A stretch of DNA of 64,000 nucleotides from Persicaria tinctoria (Eukaryota > Streptophyta > Magnoliopsida > Caryophyllales > Polygonaceae), in the NCBI GenBank assembly GCA_037127255.1, contig JBANSL010000003.1, forward strand, positions 49,308,814-49,372,813, written 5' to 3'. The notes under the pieces are model-generated. The model ran no database searches. It was not told where the DNA came from and saw nothing but the letters and a program-made list of their open reading frames with translations. This document shows positions 45,602 through 58,577 of the stretch, piece by piece; the first letter of the stretch is position 1, and the number at the start of each line of letters is the position of its first letter. The translations under genes and the position numbers were made by a program.

Positions 45602-48600
45602 TGAGGTTGTGCAATTCGGGTACACAAGGGTCGAGTGTATGTTTTGGAAAACCGCCCATGAATTTTAAATGATTTGAAAGTGTTTTAGAGGGGCAAAATG
45701 AACTTAAGATGCCTAACCGAAATTGGACTAAGTAATGAACTCGACTTGTAATAAAAGAAGAAAACCGACCAAACGGGGGCACGAGTGGGTAATAAAGGCG
45801 CTAGTCCACCCCTATTGGGTGTAGTTGGGAACGGTAGGCAAAGTATCAGCTTGTTCTTCACAGATGAGTTGGGAGACTCCAAGGATATCATTATGAGTGT
45901 TACTAACTGATTCTGTGCTGAATGTTTGCTATGCTAGAGGTCTGATTTGGATGCCTTAACTATGAAATGTGTATTGACTTACCTATGCAAACGGGATAGT
46001 GGGAGTAACCTTGTTTCTGTGTGGTCAAACCCATCTTGTGTGAAACAGCCCCTTCCACTATGTTTGTTAACCCTTTGACGGTGCTATCGAGTCTTTCTCC
46101 CGGATGTCAGTGTCTTCCACGGGGAATCGGGTTGGTAAACACATTGTGTCGGAATCATGTATGGATATGAAGGTTCTCTGAGTGAGTATCGGAAGGTGGT
46201 TCTTGATGGCATCTTGAGTCAAAAGTAAGGTGTCATGGGGTTATCTTTCTTGATTCATATGATGATCAACCTGTATTTTCTTACCACAAAGAGTCGTACC
46301 AAAGTCTCACGGGAAAGAGGGGTGATAAGTCAGTCGGGAAAAGTCAATGGTTGCCCTTAGGGATCTCTGTCCGGTTGTAATGGTGACTCTCTCTGAATTG
46401 CATGACATGATTTTGTAATCTCCCGCATGTACCTTGTCAATGATCATTAGTAAGAAGCTTCTCATGTTATGCCTTGCCTTCTGTCATGGTTTTATTGTTT
46501 AAGCTCATGTTGTGGTTAGTTACCTTGCTTAAGTCTCGTGTTGTGTCTTGCCTTATATCATGATTGTTTGTTGTTATAGCATGTTTACTTGTCCTACTGA
46601 TCGTATGATGGATTGGAAACATGAACCATATGATATGAACCCGCATGATTGTTATTTCCTCCTGGATTAGGTTCATGATAGTGTGATCAACCCCTTCCTA
46701 TATGAATGCTTGTCCCTGATCGCCTTAGCATGATGGATAATGATGTGGCAATGCTTATTACTCATTTGTGAAGAGAATATGTAGCATGCCCATCTATTTT
46801 GTGTTCGTTAAGATTGACTATTTCTGATGATCTTGCAAGTTAATATTGTATATGATTACATGCTTTGGATGGAGAGTATGTGGTATAATTGAGTCTTGAT
46901 GAATGCATGCTTTATCATGTTATGTGTTGATTTGAACTCACGTCCCTGTATTCTAACTATATTGTCTCATTACTAGGTTCGTATTATACACCGCTACACT
47001 TGCTCCCATGCTTCTATATCGTCGGAATATGAGTGATTGATTTCTTGCGTACCGTTTAAATTATCGATTAAATCTCTATATGTGTAGCATGGTATGTTGA
47101 GCCATTAGTGTCGTGTAGGACCCTTGGTTGTGACTTTTGTGAATTTATATCTTGCCTACAATATTGATAATTCTCTCTCGGGCTAGGTCCTTGATAGTGT
47201 GATTCTTCCCTCTTCTTAAAGTGTTTTACTCATCCTGATTGGACTAATGATGAATTCTATGATCGATTTGCTTTTCGTGTTGGTAAATCCTAGCATCCTT
47301 ACATGTTATCGCTCGGTGGTATTTCCCTATTACCATATGATATTCTCTCGTGCTTGCATGAACGTATGACCGGACACCTCGCATGATCACACACCACCCT
47401 ATATCATGATTTCTCATACGCATGATGCATGGATGTTAGAATGAGTTGTGTTTATGTTTGATATGTGCTGGTAGTAGTGTCTTGTATGGCTTATGACTTC
47501 CAATATAACTCACTAAATGATCACGTGTTGTACTTGTTCTATGATGTGATGACTATTGTACCATATATTTGCTCTATGATGGTTCGTTCCTAGCATGAGT
47601 ATAATATGTCGCTCATGATGCCCTTCTTATTACCTTGTAAGGATGCCTCATCCTTCATGAACATTATGTTGAATTCATTTAAATCACTCTTGACTATGCC
47701 TACGTCTTATCATGTATCGCTAGTACCATGTATTACTTATGCTTTTAAATGTATCTCGTCATATGATTACATGTCGTTCTTAACCTATTATATGATCCTT
47801 GTTACTAGATGTGATAATTGTCATGCCGCTCTTATGTACCCTCATATGACGCTTAGTTTGATTTTTATGATGTACCTCGTCATGCTATATTTGGCCTCAT
47901 TTGTTGTCATGCTCGTGCATTGTTCATATACATGATGTTTGTCATCCTCGTTAAGCCATGCATGACCATTACTGGCTCCGCATATCTTACTTGAAATTGG
48001 TAGACATATCTGCTTCCCTGGAATAAAAGGCTATTAGCTTATCTCACATGCATCCGTGTAGAGTTCGATTATGTCTTTTGGATTGAATATGCATGTCGTT
48101 CTCCTTGAGATAGGTACATGTTAGTGTGGATTAATGTGACTGATGTGCTCCATGATGAATTCATTTTGCTCGTCACAATTGTAGCCTCATAGACTTTCAT
48201 AAGGGCATCGTTGTATTCTCGGGTCGTAGTCTTGTCTCTAGTCTTGTCATATTAGCCTTGGTCCGTGTTTGATTCCGAAAGGAACATTGCGTGTCCGCCA
48301 TTGTCACTCCCCTATCTCCGCTAACTTGGACTCTTACGCGATATATCGAACGAGCGACCGTATGGTAGAGGGAACATGAAGTTAGATAGCGATAAAGCAG
48401 CGCAGCCGAAGCGTGGGCCCATAACCCACGGGCCTCAGGATCAACGATGTCGGCAGGACAAACATGTTTCGAGGATGGAGGTTGCTGAGTACGATATGAC
48501 TTGCAAGCGAGAGTGTCATTTGTTCGAATTGCTAATTCTTCTGAATTTGTTGGTGACGATATTGCGTTGACTTGATGATGAGATTTACGTGTTGATGTGC

Positions 48601-51029
48601 TGACTTGGTAATAATTGTTGTCTGATTGTCTGTTGTTTACGATGATATGATTCGGTGCCTTACAGTTCTAATGTACATGATGTCTTGATGTGTTGCTACT
48701 CTAAGTTGCTAAGCGTGATTTGAATTCATTTGCCTATAAAATGTGAACTACATATGCTAAGAGACCTGAATTGTATCTAATAAGGTTATAATGCAACATG
48801 CTAGCTTGACTTGATTACGTTCATATATGATGCTTACAATGATTATTGAGCATGATGGTAAATTGAGACTTGTTGAACCCATGATATTATGTTTATGAAT
48901 GCTAGTTGATATGGTGTATACCTTATGTTTGATGATTTTCATGATTGATTCTTCCTTAAACCCGTGGGTGAGGTGATTGGTAGAGTAGTGGAGAGGGGTG
49001 AAAGAATTTAAGCGGGTGGAACAATCGATGGTATTATGAGGTAAGCCACAAGAGAGGGATGTTGGCATAGGTAAGTCCGAGTAAGTTTTGAGAATTATGA
49101 GAGGAAATGCTTGATGGTTCTGATGAGCTTTTAGGTGAGACTCGGGTGGGGGTATGGTTAACAATAGGTCGGTTGGGCGATGATTGAGAAATTTTCTAGA
49201 GAAGGTGTGACTAGCGGAGCATGATACTTGTGATACCTTGGGAAGTGGGGGAAGTGTAAGAAATGGCCTTAAGAGAATTGAGGATATAGTATGAGAGGGT
49301 ACTCGGATGAGAGGTTAGAGATAGGAGTTGAACTCTTAGAGGTGGATTGCTAGTGAGAGTGCTTAGTAGAAGGAGGGGCGAGATTTGAGCATCGAGATGA
49401 ATTGGGATTTCTTTGGGGAATTTTTTGTCTGAGTTGACGTTGGCGAGTATAGAAGAGGATTAGTCTTGGCTTGAGAGTGGAGATGTGCGAGTGTGGATTG
49501 TGTTTTATTTTGACTGGTATGATGTGAGGATCTTCTTAATTGTGCGATTCATTTATATCTGCTGGCATGATATATGTTAGATAGCGACCACGATAAAACC
49601 TGATATGGAATGACATTACATGTTGATACGCAATGTTGAAATCTAATTGATAATGGCAAGTGTTATCATGATATATAGATGCTTTGCTATCCTATTATGT
49701 TATTTTAGAAGCATGATAGGATGCGTTGTGATATGATACATGAGATAATAATGTGTTATTATGTGGTGATAAGCATGATGTTATATTATGTGGTGGTAAT
49801 CATGATGTTGTATTATATGGTTGGCAAGCATGATTATTGATATGTTAAATGATGAATATAACTTGGAGCATGAATATGATTTGTATATATGAGATAATGG
49901 TGCCTGATGACTAAATGATCGTTATATGGTATTGTAAGGAGTTGAAATGATGTTTTGTGAGTATGTTAGCATGTGATGCTTGGTATATGGTTAGATCCTT
50001 CCTTTTTCTGAAGCTTAAATGGCATGACCTTGTGTGTGAACGTGTTGACAATTGGTATTAGCATGTTGACCTTATGATGAGATTCTGTTATCTACTTGTA
50101 TTGCGATGTTGATATGCGATCGTGAGATTTAATGTGCACTGACATACTAACCTCATGACACCTAATCCGTTGATCTCTTGACATGTGTGCTTGCGTAATA
50201 AGTTATGAGAAGTCGATTATGCACCTGTGATGCCTTCAGTATGATATAGATATACTTTATGACTCGTGATATGATGCTGAGATTTTGTTATTGCTTTTGA
50301 CGTGTTTTGAAAGGATGGTATGATTTATGCTATGGGAAAACATGTTATGTTTTTTAGATGTCGATTGGTTGAGATTACCATGATTGATGTTGCGATTGCC
50401 ATATGAGAGGTGGCTGATGATGTTATGAGTTGATGAGTTGATTTACTTTTGTTCATGTTGAGTGAGAATGATGATGGAATGATTCTGGAAACTAGAAAGA
50501 GAATATAGGATTAGCCCTTAGAGGTGGATGATTCCACCTCACGTGATCTGAAATTGCTTGTCTGAAAGTTGGATTTGAAGATTTTGAACGGTTTTGAAAA
50601 GGGCTAGCTTGGATTTTAATGGGATAAACACTAATGAAAATTTCAATGACTTCAAGGCCAATCTTCCCCCTTTGTAAAACTTATTTGAACTTTACATTAT
50701 GACGTCTTACGAAGTGGATACAAGCATTTATAGGGCCACTTATAGATTGCTTGCTAAGACCTAGTCGGGGGTTATGATTCTTTTGAGTTATGATATAACC
50801 AAGAAGTCGGGGTAAGGATGTGATAAGGGCCCATATCACATACTTGCTATGACCAATTCGGGAATATCATGATCACGTCAAAGATATTGTGAGAATCTCA
50901 TACGGGCCCTTATGAGGCACTTACGGAATCAGCGGCATGATCCTCGGACTCACAAATTTTAAGCTTCTTCCCATTGCTTTAGAATGATTTTAGTCTCGAG
51001 GACGAGACTTGTTTTTAGAGGTGGATAAA
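45602..51029 (+). other. Non-coding interior of element C
   Basis: About 5.4 kb without gag or pol motifs. The first 250 bases resemble the leader of B, the last 40 bases the end of B. The middle has many 'tatgatg', 'catgat' and 'cttgatgt' strings, and open frames stay below about 135 codons. Confidence 0.75.
51015..51029 (+). other. Probable polypurine tract of C
   Basis: TTTTAGAGGTGGATAAA-type sequence ending at the 3' LTR start, preceded by TCTCGAGGACGAGACTTG. Confidence 0.6.
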
Positions 51030-51383
51030 TGTAAAGGCCGAATATATTTTAATATTATTTTAAATAAATATATTATTATTTTATTCAAATTGTAAAATTG
51101 GAATAAAAACTCGTCCTCGGGCACAAGTCTTGATTTTAATTAAAATCCTTTATGATTGTTTTAGAAATTGAATTTTGACGGAATTTGATTCCGCTTTCGA
51201 ACTTCGAGTCATGATAAATTATTTAATTCCGTTAATGATTTAAAATTCGATTTAAATTCCTAGTGTCGGGTTTTACTTTAGTGAGCAAGATTGAGTCGAG
51301 GGAGCAGGTTTTGGATTATTCCGCTATTTTGAATTCTTTTGTGTTGGGACCATATAAACTTCTTTTCTTATTCTTTTTCTTTT

Positions 51384-51427
<44 letters not shown>

Positions 51428-54191
51428 TTTCTGTTAAGATTTCCTTTGCCCATTACCCATTACCCATTTCTAGCTAGCAGCAGTGCAATGTTTGGTCCCC
51501 CTCTGCCTCACTTTCTATATAGCCTCTCCTCCTCTTTTCAAGCTCTGAATCCACCAAAGAAAACCCACGCACCCTCTCCCTCTTACATTACTGTCCTCTG
51601 CAGGGATAGAACCACAAAAGAAACCCCCTTTTCTCCTCTTCCTCCCATTGTCCTTCCCCTTCCTGTTGGTCGACGGTCAGCCCCAAATCACCGCCCTTGC
51701 GATTCATCACCTCGCCTCCCGCCTCTGCCCCGTTTCCGACCGCCACCGTGGTACCAGATTCTCCTCTCGGTAGCCGAAGCCAGGGAAGAGCCTAGCTCAC
51801 CTCTCTTTTCGTCGTGAGAAGGAAAGAAGAAGAAGGAGCTTTCCTTCGAGCCGAAGATGCCAGAAACAACCTCCCCGAATTCTTCTTCCCCGCCTCCATT
51901 AGCTTACAGACGCTGAAGAATGAGGCATCGCTGACCACCGGGGCCGAATCGCGAGTTTCTCCCCCCTGTTTGTCTCCAGGTCTATTTTTGTTTTTCTCGT
52001 AAATCTCGATTCTAATCCTCTCCAATCGCACTAGTACTCATCTCTCGACCTTCCTAGATTCAAGCGAAGCACCTCCCCCGTCAATCGTAGCCGGAGCCGC
52101 TCTCGGAGCCCCTTGGAGTCGGAATCGCGCGCCTCGGTAATCTCTCTATTCCTCCCTCTCCTTCGCTCGCGCTTTGCTCTCTTTGGGTTGAGTGTGGTCG
52201 GAATTCTGTGTCGGTTCTCTGGGCAAAAATTGGGGAGGAAAGGCCGCCGGCAGGCCTAAGTTTTCTCCTTCCTTCCCTTCCGTTTCCGCCGGAGTGCAGA
52301 GCTCGGTTCTTGTGGGTTGAGGGAGACGGGTTCGCTTCCTTTCTTTTCTTTTTCTATTGAACCGGGTTCTCTTATATTGACCGGTTCATTAAACTCCATT
52401 CTCAGATGCAGGTTTGGGCTTCAGTGGGCTCGGGTCTCCTTTCCTTCCGGGTTATTCTTGTGGGTTGCTGGGCTGCTCGGTTATGTTGTTAATAATATTT
52501 GTTATTGTTAATTGTTGGTCATACTATATACATAGGTGTGATATAATATGTGATGATTTGTATTTATCGTTAGCTAATATTAGTATTATAATATTCGGTT
52601 TTGAGATATTATATTTTTTTTGGAATTTCCTGGTATATTATAAGTTGTTTAAAGGTGATATTATTTGGAGCGTGTGGTTAGATGTTGTCTATAAAAGAGA
52701 TTTAAAAGTGATTTGTCGGTTTTGATTTATAATTGGGGTTTATAAAGATGGATTTATTGTGAAAATGTTTACCAGTTACTTGAAATATTAAAGTCATGGT
52801 TTCGAAATAAAATGCCGGAATTAATTCTATAATATGATTTGGAAAGATTGGTTTTAAGGATTTAAATGATAAATGTCGGAATTTGGCCAAGTATGATTTG
52901 AGAAATTATTTTGAATATGAGTTGACTTAATTTGGGATTTAAGAGTTTGGAAATACGTTTGGTACGATTTTATCAATGGGGTTGATTCGAAGTAAATTAT
53001 CTTGGTTGATGTTGATCGTAGCGGAAAGGTTTTCGAAAATGATTTTACTATCAATTGGTTTTGAGTATGTTGAGAGCTTAGAGTTCGTGTGTATGAATGA
53101 TGGACCGCTAGCTTATGGAAATGGCTTAATGGTAGGTGTGTATTGCTTCTGGATTGCCTTGGACTTGCATTTGGGCCATTGCTTGTATTATCCTGCTGTT
53201 CTGCATCTTCAGGTAAGTTCCCTAGGGGGCTTACTCAGGTTGGACATTCATGCATGTTGTTGCATTTTATGTTAGGTGTTGCATATGCATAAAAGCATGA
53301 ACATGTAGTATCCTGTGTAGGTTGCACTAATTGGATGAGCATCTGCTTACTTTATGCGTTTGAAAAGAGAACGAACGTTATCTGAGTCTTTAGAGTCGTT
53401 GCTAGGGTCATTGGGGCATTCGTGTTTCATATCGTTTCGGTCCCAGTCGAGCCTTATATATGATCTGGCTGCGACGGTGACCGAGTGTCCTACCTGGGCT
53501 GCTTCGGAGTGAGGTACGGACAGATAGGTTGCGGCACTGACCGAGCGTCCTACCTGGGCTGCTTTGAAGCGAGGTACGGACATATATGCCCCAGAGTGGG
53601 CACAGATCAGGGGATATGCCATTGGGCATTGTCTTGGACCCTTTACAGTATTTCTGCACGTTATTATAACTAGGAGCATGCTAGTGTGTTTAACTTTCGT
53701 ACTACATTAGAGCATCTTTATTAGGTATAGCACATACTATGTGGCCTCAGCGAGGACTGCCAGTCCCGCATGAGTGGCTATATCTGACTCCTTTCCCCGT
53801 TCTTCTTTTAAAGGTATTTTCTGTAGATTTGAGTGCTCAATGTCTATATGACGGGGTTCCCATTTTGCGAATCGAAGAACCTGGCTAATTCTATACCTCG
53901 TTATAAATGGTAATCACCCACTTATGATTTGGTTTTGACCCGGCTTTGCCGTGGCACTTGTATCTTTACCTTGCTTCCGCTTTACTTCCGTTTGAAATGG
54001 ATTCCACGATATAGTCTTAAGATATGTTAAGGGTACCCAATGGCCCTTCGAGGTTTTTAGGATTTGAAATCCCTCTTTCTACCAATCTTAAATGAGTTTG
54101 AAACCTCGACACGTACCTGGATTGCAAGATCCGAACAAGGGGTTTTATCCCTTGAAACGTAACCCGGAAATCATAATTATGGGCCGTTACA
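51030..54191 (+). repeat. 3' LTR of element C
   Basis: Intact 3,162-bp LTR, TGTAAAGGCC to CGTTACA. TATA box at 51,353-51,358, expanded (CT)n tract at 51,389-51,423, candidate intron 53,213-53,826. Confidence 0.93.
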
Positions 54192-54845
54192 GGTTTTGTG
54201 TAATTCTCACTGAACATATAATGACAAGGTTGGAATTTTCTCATTGATTGAATTTGTTGCGATGGAAACATTACTAAATAAAATCTCAAAAGTTGTCATT
54301 ATTGCTTTTACACTTAAGACTATCGTTCACACCAACTAATAATGGCGAAATTGATATTTCCTTGCTAACTAATATCTTTAGTGATGGAATCTTTCCTCGT
54401 TAAACATATACTTTTAACGATAACGTCCATTATTTGTCGTTGTAAAAAAATGACAGGTTCTATATAATTCTCGCTGAACATAAAACGACAAATTTCAAAA
54501 TTCCTCGCTGATTGAATTTGTTGCGATGAAAAAATTACTCAACAAAAGATCAAAATTTGTCGTTATTTCTCTTATAATATAGACTATTACTCACACCAAA
54601 TAATAATGACGAAAGTGATATTTCCTCGCTAACTAATATCTTTAGTGATAAAAAATTTCCTCGTTAAACATACACTTTTAGCGATGAAGTCCTTTCTTTG
54701 TCGCTGTAAAAAATTGTCGAGTTCTATATAATTCTCCTCTAAATATAACGAGGAAATTTTATATTTCTCACTGATTGAGTTTTTTGCGATGAAAACATTA
54801 GTAAATAAAAGATCAACGTTTGTCGTTATTGCTCTTACACTTTAG
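54192..54845. repeat. 264-bp subterminal tandem units of CACTA element D
   Basis: Units at 54,192-54,455, 54,456-54,719 and a partial one from 54,720, continuing the unit at 22,338-22,607. Each holds 'ttctcgctgaacata', 'cctcgctaactaatatc' and 'tttgtcgttgtaaaaaa'. Confidence 0.85.
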
Positions 54846-55036
54846 GTGACCACAGTACGGTAACAATTAGTGAGGAAATGAAACATTTTTCATTGAATGT
54901 TGCCTTCATCGAGAAATATAGGTTCCTCGCAAAAGTTCACATACCATTTTAAGAGGAGTCGTTAAAGTCATCGCGAAAGACAACATTTAGCAAGGAAAAT
55001 AAATTTGTCGCCAAAACTTTGGTCGCTAATAAGTCA

Positions 55037-55049
55037 TTTTGTTGTAGTG
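55037..55049 (-). repeat. CACTA terminal inverted repeat, right
   Basis: TTTTGTTGTAGTG, the complement of the left end with one mismatch; preceded by 'ttggtcgctaataag'. Confidence 0.85.
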
Positions 55050-55790
55050 GGAAGGGCTGCTTGAAGGATTGCTGCACAATGCATCATTGTGGTGTTGGCG
55101 AGTCTGCAACTACTGTATGCGCGAGTTGCTCAGGGGATAGCTCTCTGCCGCTGGCTGCTACCCTTACTCTTCCAGCTCCGGGTCATGTTGTCACTAATTC
55201 CATAGGAATACAGACTGACGATCTGGATTGTTATGGTACCGAGGGCGTTAAGGAAGGGAAGCATGGAGAGGCCTTGAATCATGATATCATGACAGAGGAT
55301 AAGTGCACGATTAAGGTGAAATGTGCAGGAACACAAACGGATAGCACACAGGAGGAAGTTGAGTCTCCTAATACCCAAGGAGTGCAACCTTGCAATTTAG
55401 AGGACACGAGTGACGCTGAACTCAAGGCGGACCCTGTTTCCTCGATGGTTTGTACTGCGCTTGTAGCTACGGCCTGAGCGGAAGACTCGGGGCTATCTAC
55501 CACGAGGGATGGGAGAATGAGGGTGAGTGGTTACCAAACACCAGCTCCGAAGCGATGGCAGACCGTGGGAGGCATCAAGAAAGGCAGTTACTTGTTAAGA
55601 GGTACGACGAATCGTATCCCCGGGGACATCCGTGTTTCCTTGAGCATGGATTAGCTCTACAACGCCCTATCCGCTATCAAAGACCCATCGACGGGGGATA
55701 AGGTTGCGAAGTACTTCGCGCAACTCTCGGAAATCGAGGAGGACGATGAGAGATTGGCCGATGCTGGGCTATATCAGCCTGGTTGATCTC
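55050..55790 (+). pseudogene. LINE ORF1-like DUF4283 gene, 3' portion
   Basis: After removal of element D, coding character returns: an open frame of 152 codons (55,019-55,477) with acidic and threonine-rich sequence (SIGIQTDDLD, AGTQTDSTQEEVESP). In another frame, TPAPKRWQTVGGIKKGSYL (about 55,525-55,600) and an ALSAIKDPSTGDKVAKYFA block run to a TGA near 55,786. At least one stop (near 55,650) and a frame change are present. A variable tail with a conserved last block fits LINE ORF1 proteins, but no ORF2 follows, and the region ends at a hAT element. I do not recognise the tail as a named domain. Confidence 0.55.
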
Positions 55791-56022
55791 TCTACCTGCT
55801 CGTATGGGATGCTGAAGATTGTGTGAGCTGCTGTAATGGGTTAGGCGAGATTGGTGGTCCAGCTCGTACAAGGTTATTGTCATACTTTTGGTGGGAGGTA
55901 TAGGGTAAAATTAAAAGATGATCTTTGTTTTTGAAACCAGGCGGGTTGGGTTCATTAATATGTATCTGGTGTATATATTGGCCTTCTTAAATAACATATA
56001 TTCGAATAGTAATATTTGATTA
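55791..56022. other. Short stretch without recognised feature
   Basis: Probably the 3' untranslated part of the DUF4283 gene or LINE. It ends with TTTGATTA, the left target duplication of the next element. Confidence 0.4.
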
Positions 56023-57566
56023 TAGAGCTGGCAAAATCTGACCCGACCCGAAAACCCGACCCGACTCACCTGAACCCGAACCCGACCGACACCCGAAAAT
56101 CTGGAGTTATTCATAACCCGAACCCGAGACCAAACCCGACCCGAACCAGACCCGACCCGAACCAGACCCGAACACAGATAAACCCGACCCGGCCCAAACC
56201 CGACCCGACTCTGAACCCGACACGACTTTGAACCCGACCCGACTCTCAACCCGACCCGAATTGAAATGGTTATTTAAAATCAACATTTTAATGCTTGAAT
56301 GTTAAATGTTTTTTTTATTTTAACACAAGTTTATAATTATACTTTAACATATAAAACACCAATTATTTTTGTTAATTGTTATCATATGAATAAGAACCCA
56401 AGTAAAATCAATAGATAAGCAGATAAGTCAATGAGTCAAGTAAGTCAACCGTCATACATCAAAACATCTTCTTAATCAGTTTTTCCCTCTAATTCAACTT
56501 CTAACACTAAAGGTCCAAGAGAAAATAGATTTCAGAAATTTAGAATTTAGAAACGACTAAATGAGTGACCATGATAATAAATTTAACAAAGAGTGACGAA
56601 GTAAGCAATACAAAGCTCAAAGTTGTCATCTTATTTACCTGAATTACCTCCATTAGGAGGTTCAAGCAAGACAATGTTGTCATCTTTCTCTATGCTTAAA
56701 ACAAAGAATTATTTATATCCAAATCAATAATTTTGTAGTTGTTATTTTATTTTTATCTATATTATTATATTTTAATAGAATTAATTATTTATATCTAGAT
56801 TTGTTAAAAACTAATAATAATAATAATGGAAAAAAACTAATGGGTCAAAAGCTAAAAATGAAATGGGCATTGAAAATGATATGGGCCAATGATATAGTCA
56901 AACCACAAATAAGCCCATTTACAACTTGCTAGTTAAAATAAGGTTAAATCCTAGATGTACAATTAATTTAATTTAACTATATCACCGATCAATTGGTTTA
57001 AATGTTTAAAAAATGACGATGTTGCCGAATACCGAATTTCCGATTATGACTTTTTTGAAAATCGGTCGACAACCGATGAGTCAATAACAATAAGTGTATT
57101 CAACCGAGTCAAAATTACATATTCAAGTATTCAACCGAGTCAAAATCATTTATTTTAAGTAAATTACATATTTAAGTATTCAACCGAGTCAAAATCATTT
57201 ATTTTGAGTAAATTACATATTAAAATATTCATCCGAGTCAAAATCAACCTAATTATCCAAACGGGTCGAATATGATTCGACCGAAAACTCAAACCAACTA
57301 TACCGCTAAACCCACTTTGATTAGAAACTCAAATGAGACCGACCCGCCTCTTGACCCGAAACCCGAACGAGACCGACCCGCTTTGACCCGAACCCGAATG
57401 GGCATGACCCGACTTAACCCGAAACCCGCCTAATCTAAAATTCATTACGACCGAACCCGACCATTACCCGACCCGACCAATACCCGACCATAAATTTTAC
57501 CCGAATTGACCCGACCCGAGCAAGCCCGACCCGAACCCGACCCGAACGACCGACTTGCAAGCTCTA
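56023..57566. mobile_element. Non-autonomous hAT-type element with ACCCGA arrays
   Basis: Ends TAGAGCTGGCAAA and TTGCAAGCTCTA (inverted, one mismatch in the first twelve). The 8-bp flanks TTTGATTA (56,015-56,022) and TTTGAATA (57,567-57,574) differ by one base, as expected for a hAT duplication. Both arms are dense in ACCCGACCCGA repeats (56,038-56,270 and 57,330-57,550). The interior is AT-rich, with a 'attcaaccgagtcaaaat' motif repeated about four times near 57,095-57,245. No transposase. Confidence 0.8.
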
Positions 57567-57592
57567 TTTGAATATATGCTTTATTTAGTTGG

Positions 57593-57596
<4 letters not shown>

Positions 57597-57674
<78 letters not shown>
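57597..57674. repeat. (TA)n microsatellite
   Basis: About 39 uninterrupted TA units. Confidence 0.98.
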
Positions 57675-57677
<3 letters not shown>

Positions 57678-57954
57678 AGTGGTTCCAGAGTGCACACCCT
57701 TAGGGTGTACCTTATGCACGATTATAGACCGTTGATAAATAGAGATGGAAGGCCAAAATTAATAGAAATTTTGATTTTTTTTTAAATACAAATTGTGGGC
57801 CCCACATGCCTAAAAATAACCACTCTCCCTCCCACTTTCTTTTTGGTGCGTGAAATCCCCACCCCATTCTTTTTTTCTTCTGTTTTTTTGTGTGTAATTT
57901 CTTTTATTTTTTTTTATGAAAAATATATTTTGTTTGTTTTTTAAATATACCAAT

Positions 57955-58395
57955 TTAACCGAATAATGTTTCACATTTTATCGAATAATGTTATGTTACA
58001 TGCTACCGAATAATATTTTATTTTTTCTCATCAATTTCAAATAAAATAAACTCCAATACTTACGATTTATACGAATAATATTTTATATTCCACCGAATAA
58101 TGTTTAATAAGCGAATAATCATTAGAAATTCACTGAATAATACTTGTATTTCACCGAATAATATTTCATGGGTACCGATTAAGAATAACCATCTCATGTT
58201 TCCATAAAAAATTGACAATTGTCGTGAATAATCTTGAGACATTCACCGAATAATCCTTTTATTCCACCGATTAATCATTACAGAGACTCGACCTGAATTC
58301 TAACGCCGAAAAACTTAACACGTATCGAAAAAAATACCCTTATATCTCCGAATAATCTAACAAAAAACAATGAATAATCTTTAAAAAATGAGCAA
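57955..58395. repeat. Irregular CCGAATAATRTTT repeat
   Basis: The core CGAATAAT, often preceded by 'ttcac' or 'ctac' and followed by RTTT, occurs at least ten times in about 440 bp with 20-50 bp spacing. Confidence 0.75.
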
Positions 58396-58488
58396 AATAG
58401 TGGAATAATATTCCAAATCCCAAAAATAAAACTCAAATTGAAGACGGAGAATGAACAGGGAGTCGGAGCCTCGCCCTCGTCCACACCA

Positions 58489-58577
58489 CCGACCTCCGGC
58501 ATCACCTTGGTTGAAGATGATCCTGTCCTCCTCGGCCTTGGATCTGACCTCCGGCATCACCTTGGTTGAAGACGGAT
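58489..58577 (+). repeat. Direct duplication of about 29 bp
   Basis: GACCTCCGGCATCACCTTGG with 'ttgaaga' occurs at about 58,489 and again at about 58,548, separated by about 30 bp. Confidence 0.85.

Larger units (their letters stand above)
22608..54191 (+). mobile_element. LTR retrotransposon C, large non-autonomous (LARD), Tekay/Del-like
   Basis: The target duplication GGTTT (22,603-22,607 and 54,192-54,196) is perfect. The LTRs begin TGYAAAGGCC and end CGTTACA. The 5' LTR (22,608-24,927 plus 44,767-45,585, about 3.14 kb) is split by element B. The 3' LTR is 51,030-54,191 (3,162 bp). The PBS is TGGTATCAGAGC. The interior (45,586-51,029, about 5.4 kb) has no gag or pol. The pre-LTR string TCTCGAGGACGAGACTTG and the iMet PBS suggest a Tekay/Del-like chromovirus lineage; without coding sequence this remains an inference. 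Sampled LTR differences are about 2-3 per 100 bp. Confidence 0.88.
16297..55049 (+). mobile_element. CACTA element D, non-autonomous, carrying all central insertions
   Basis: The left end reads CACTACAACAGAA (16,297-16,309). The right end is the reverse complement CACTACAACAAAA (55,037-55,049), with one mismatch. A GAA lies directly before the left end (16,294-16,296), and a GAA lies one base after the right end (55,051-55,053), a near-perfect 3-bp duplication. Both subterminal regions carry GCGAGGAAA and TTGTCGCTAAA-like motifs. Without LTR element C, D is about 7.2 kb and shows no transposase, only tandem repeats and a foldback element. It splits the DUF4283 gene, whose coding character resumes after 55,050. 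Confidence 0.85.

Noticed and set aside
56016..56231. Open frames in ACCCGA repeats (both strands)
   Set aside because: Low-complexity hAT subterminal repeats, no start context or domain.
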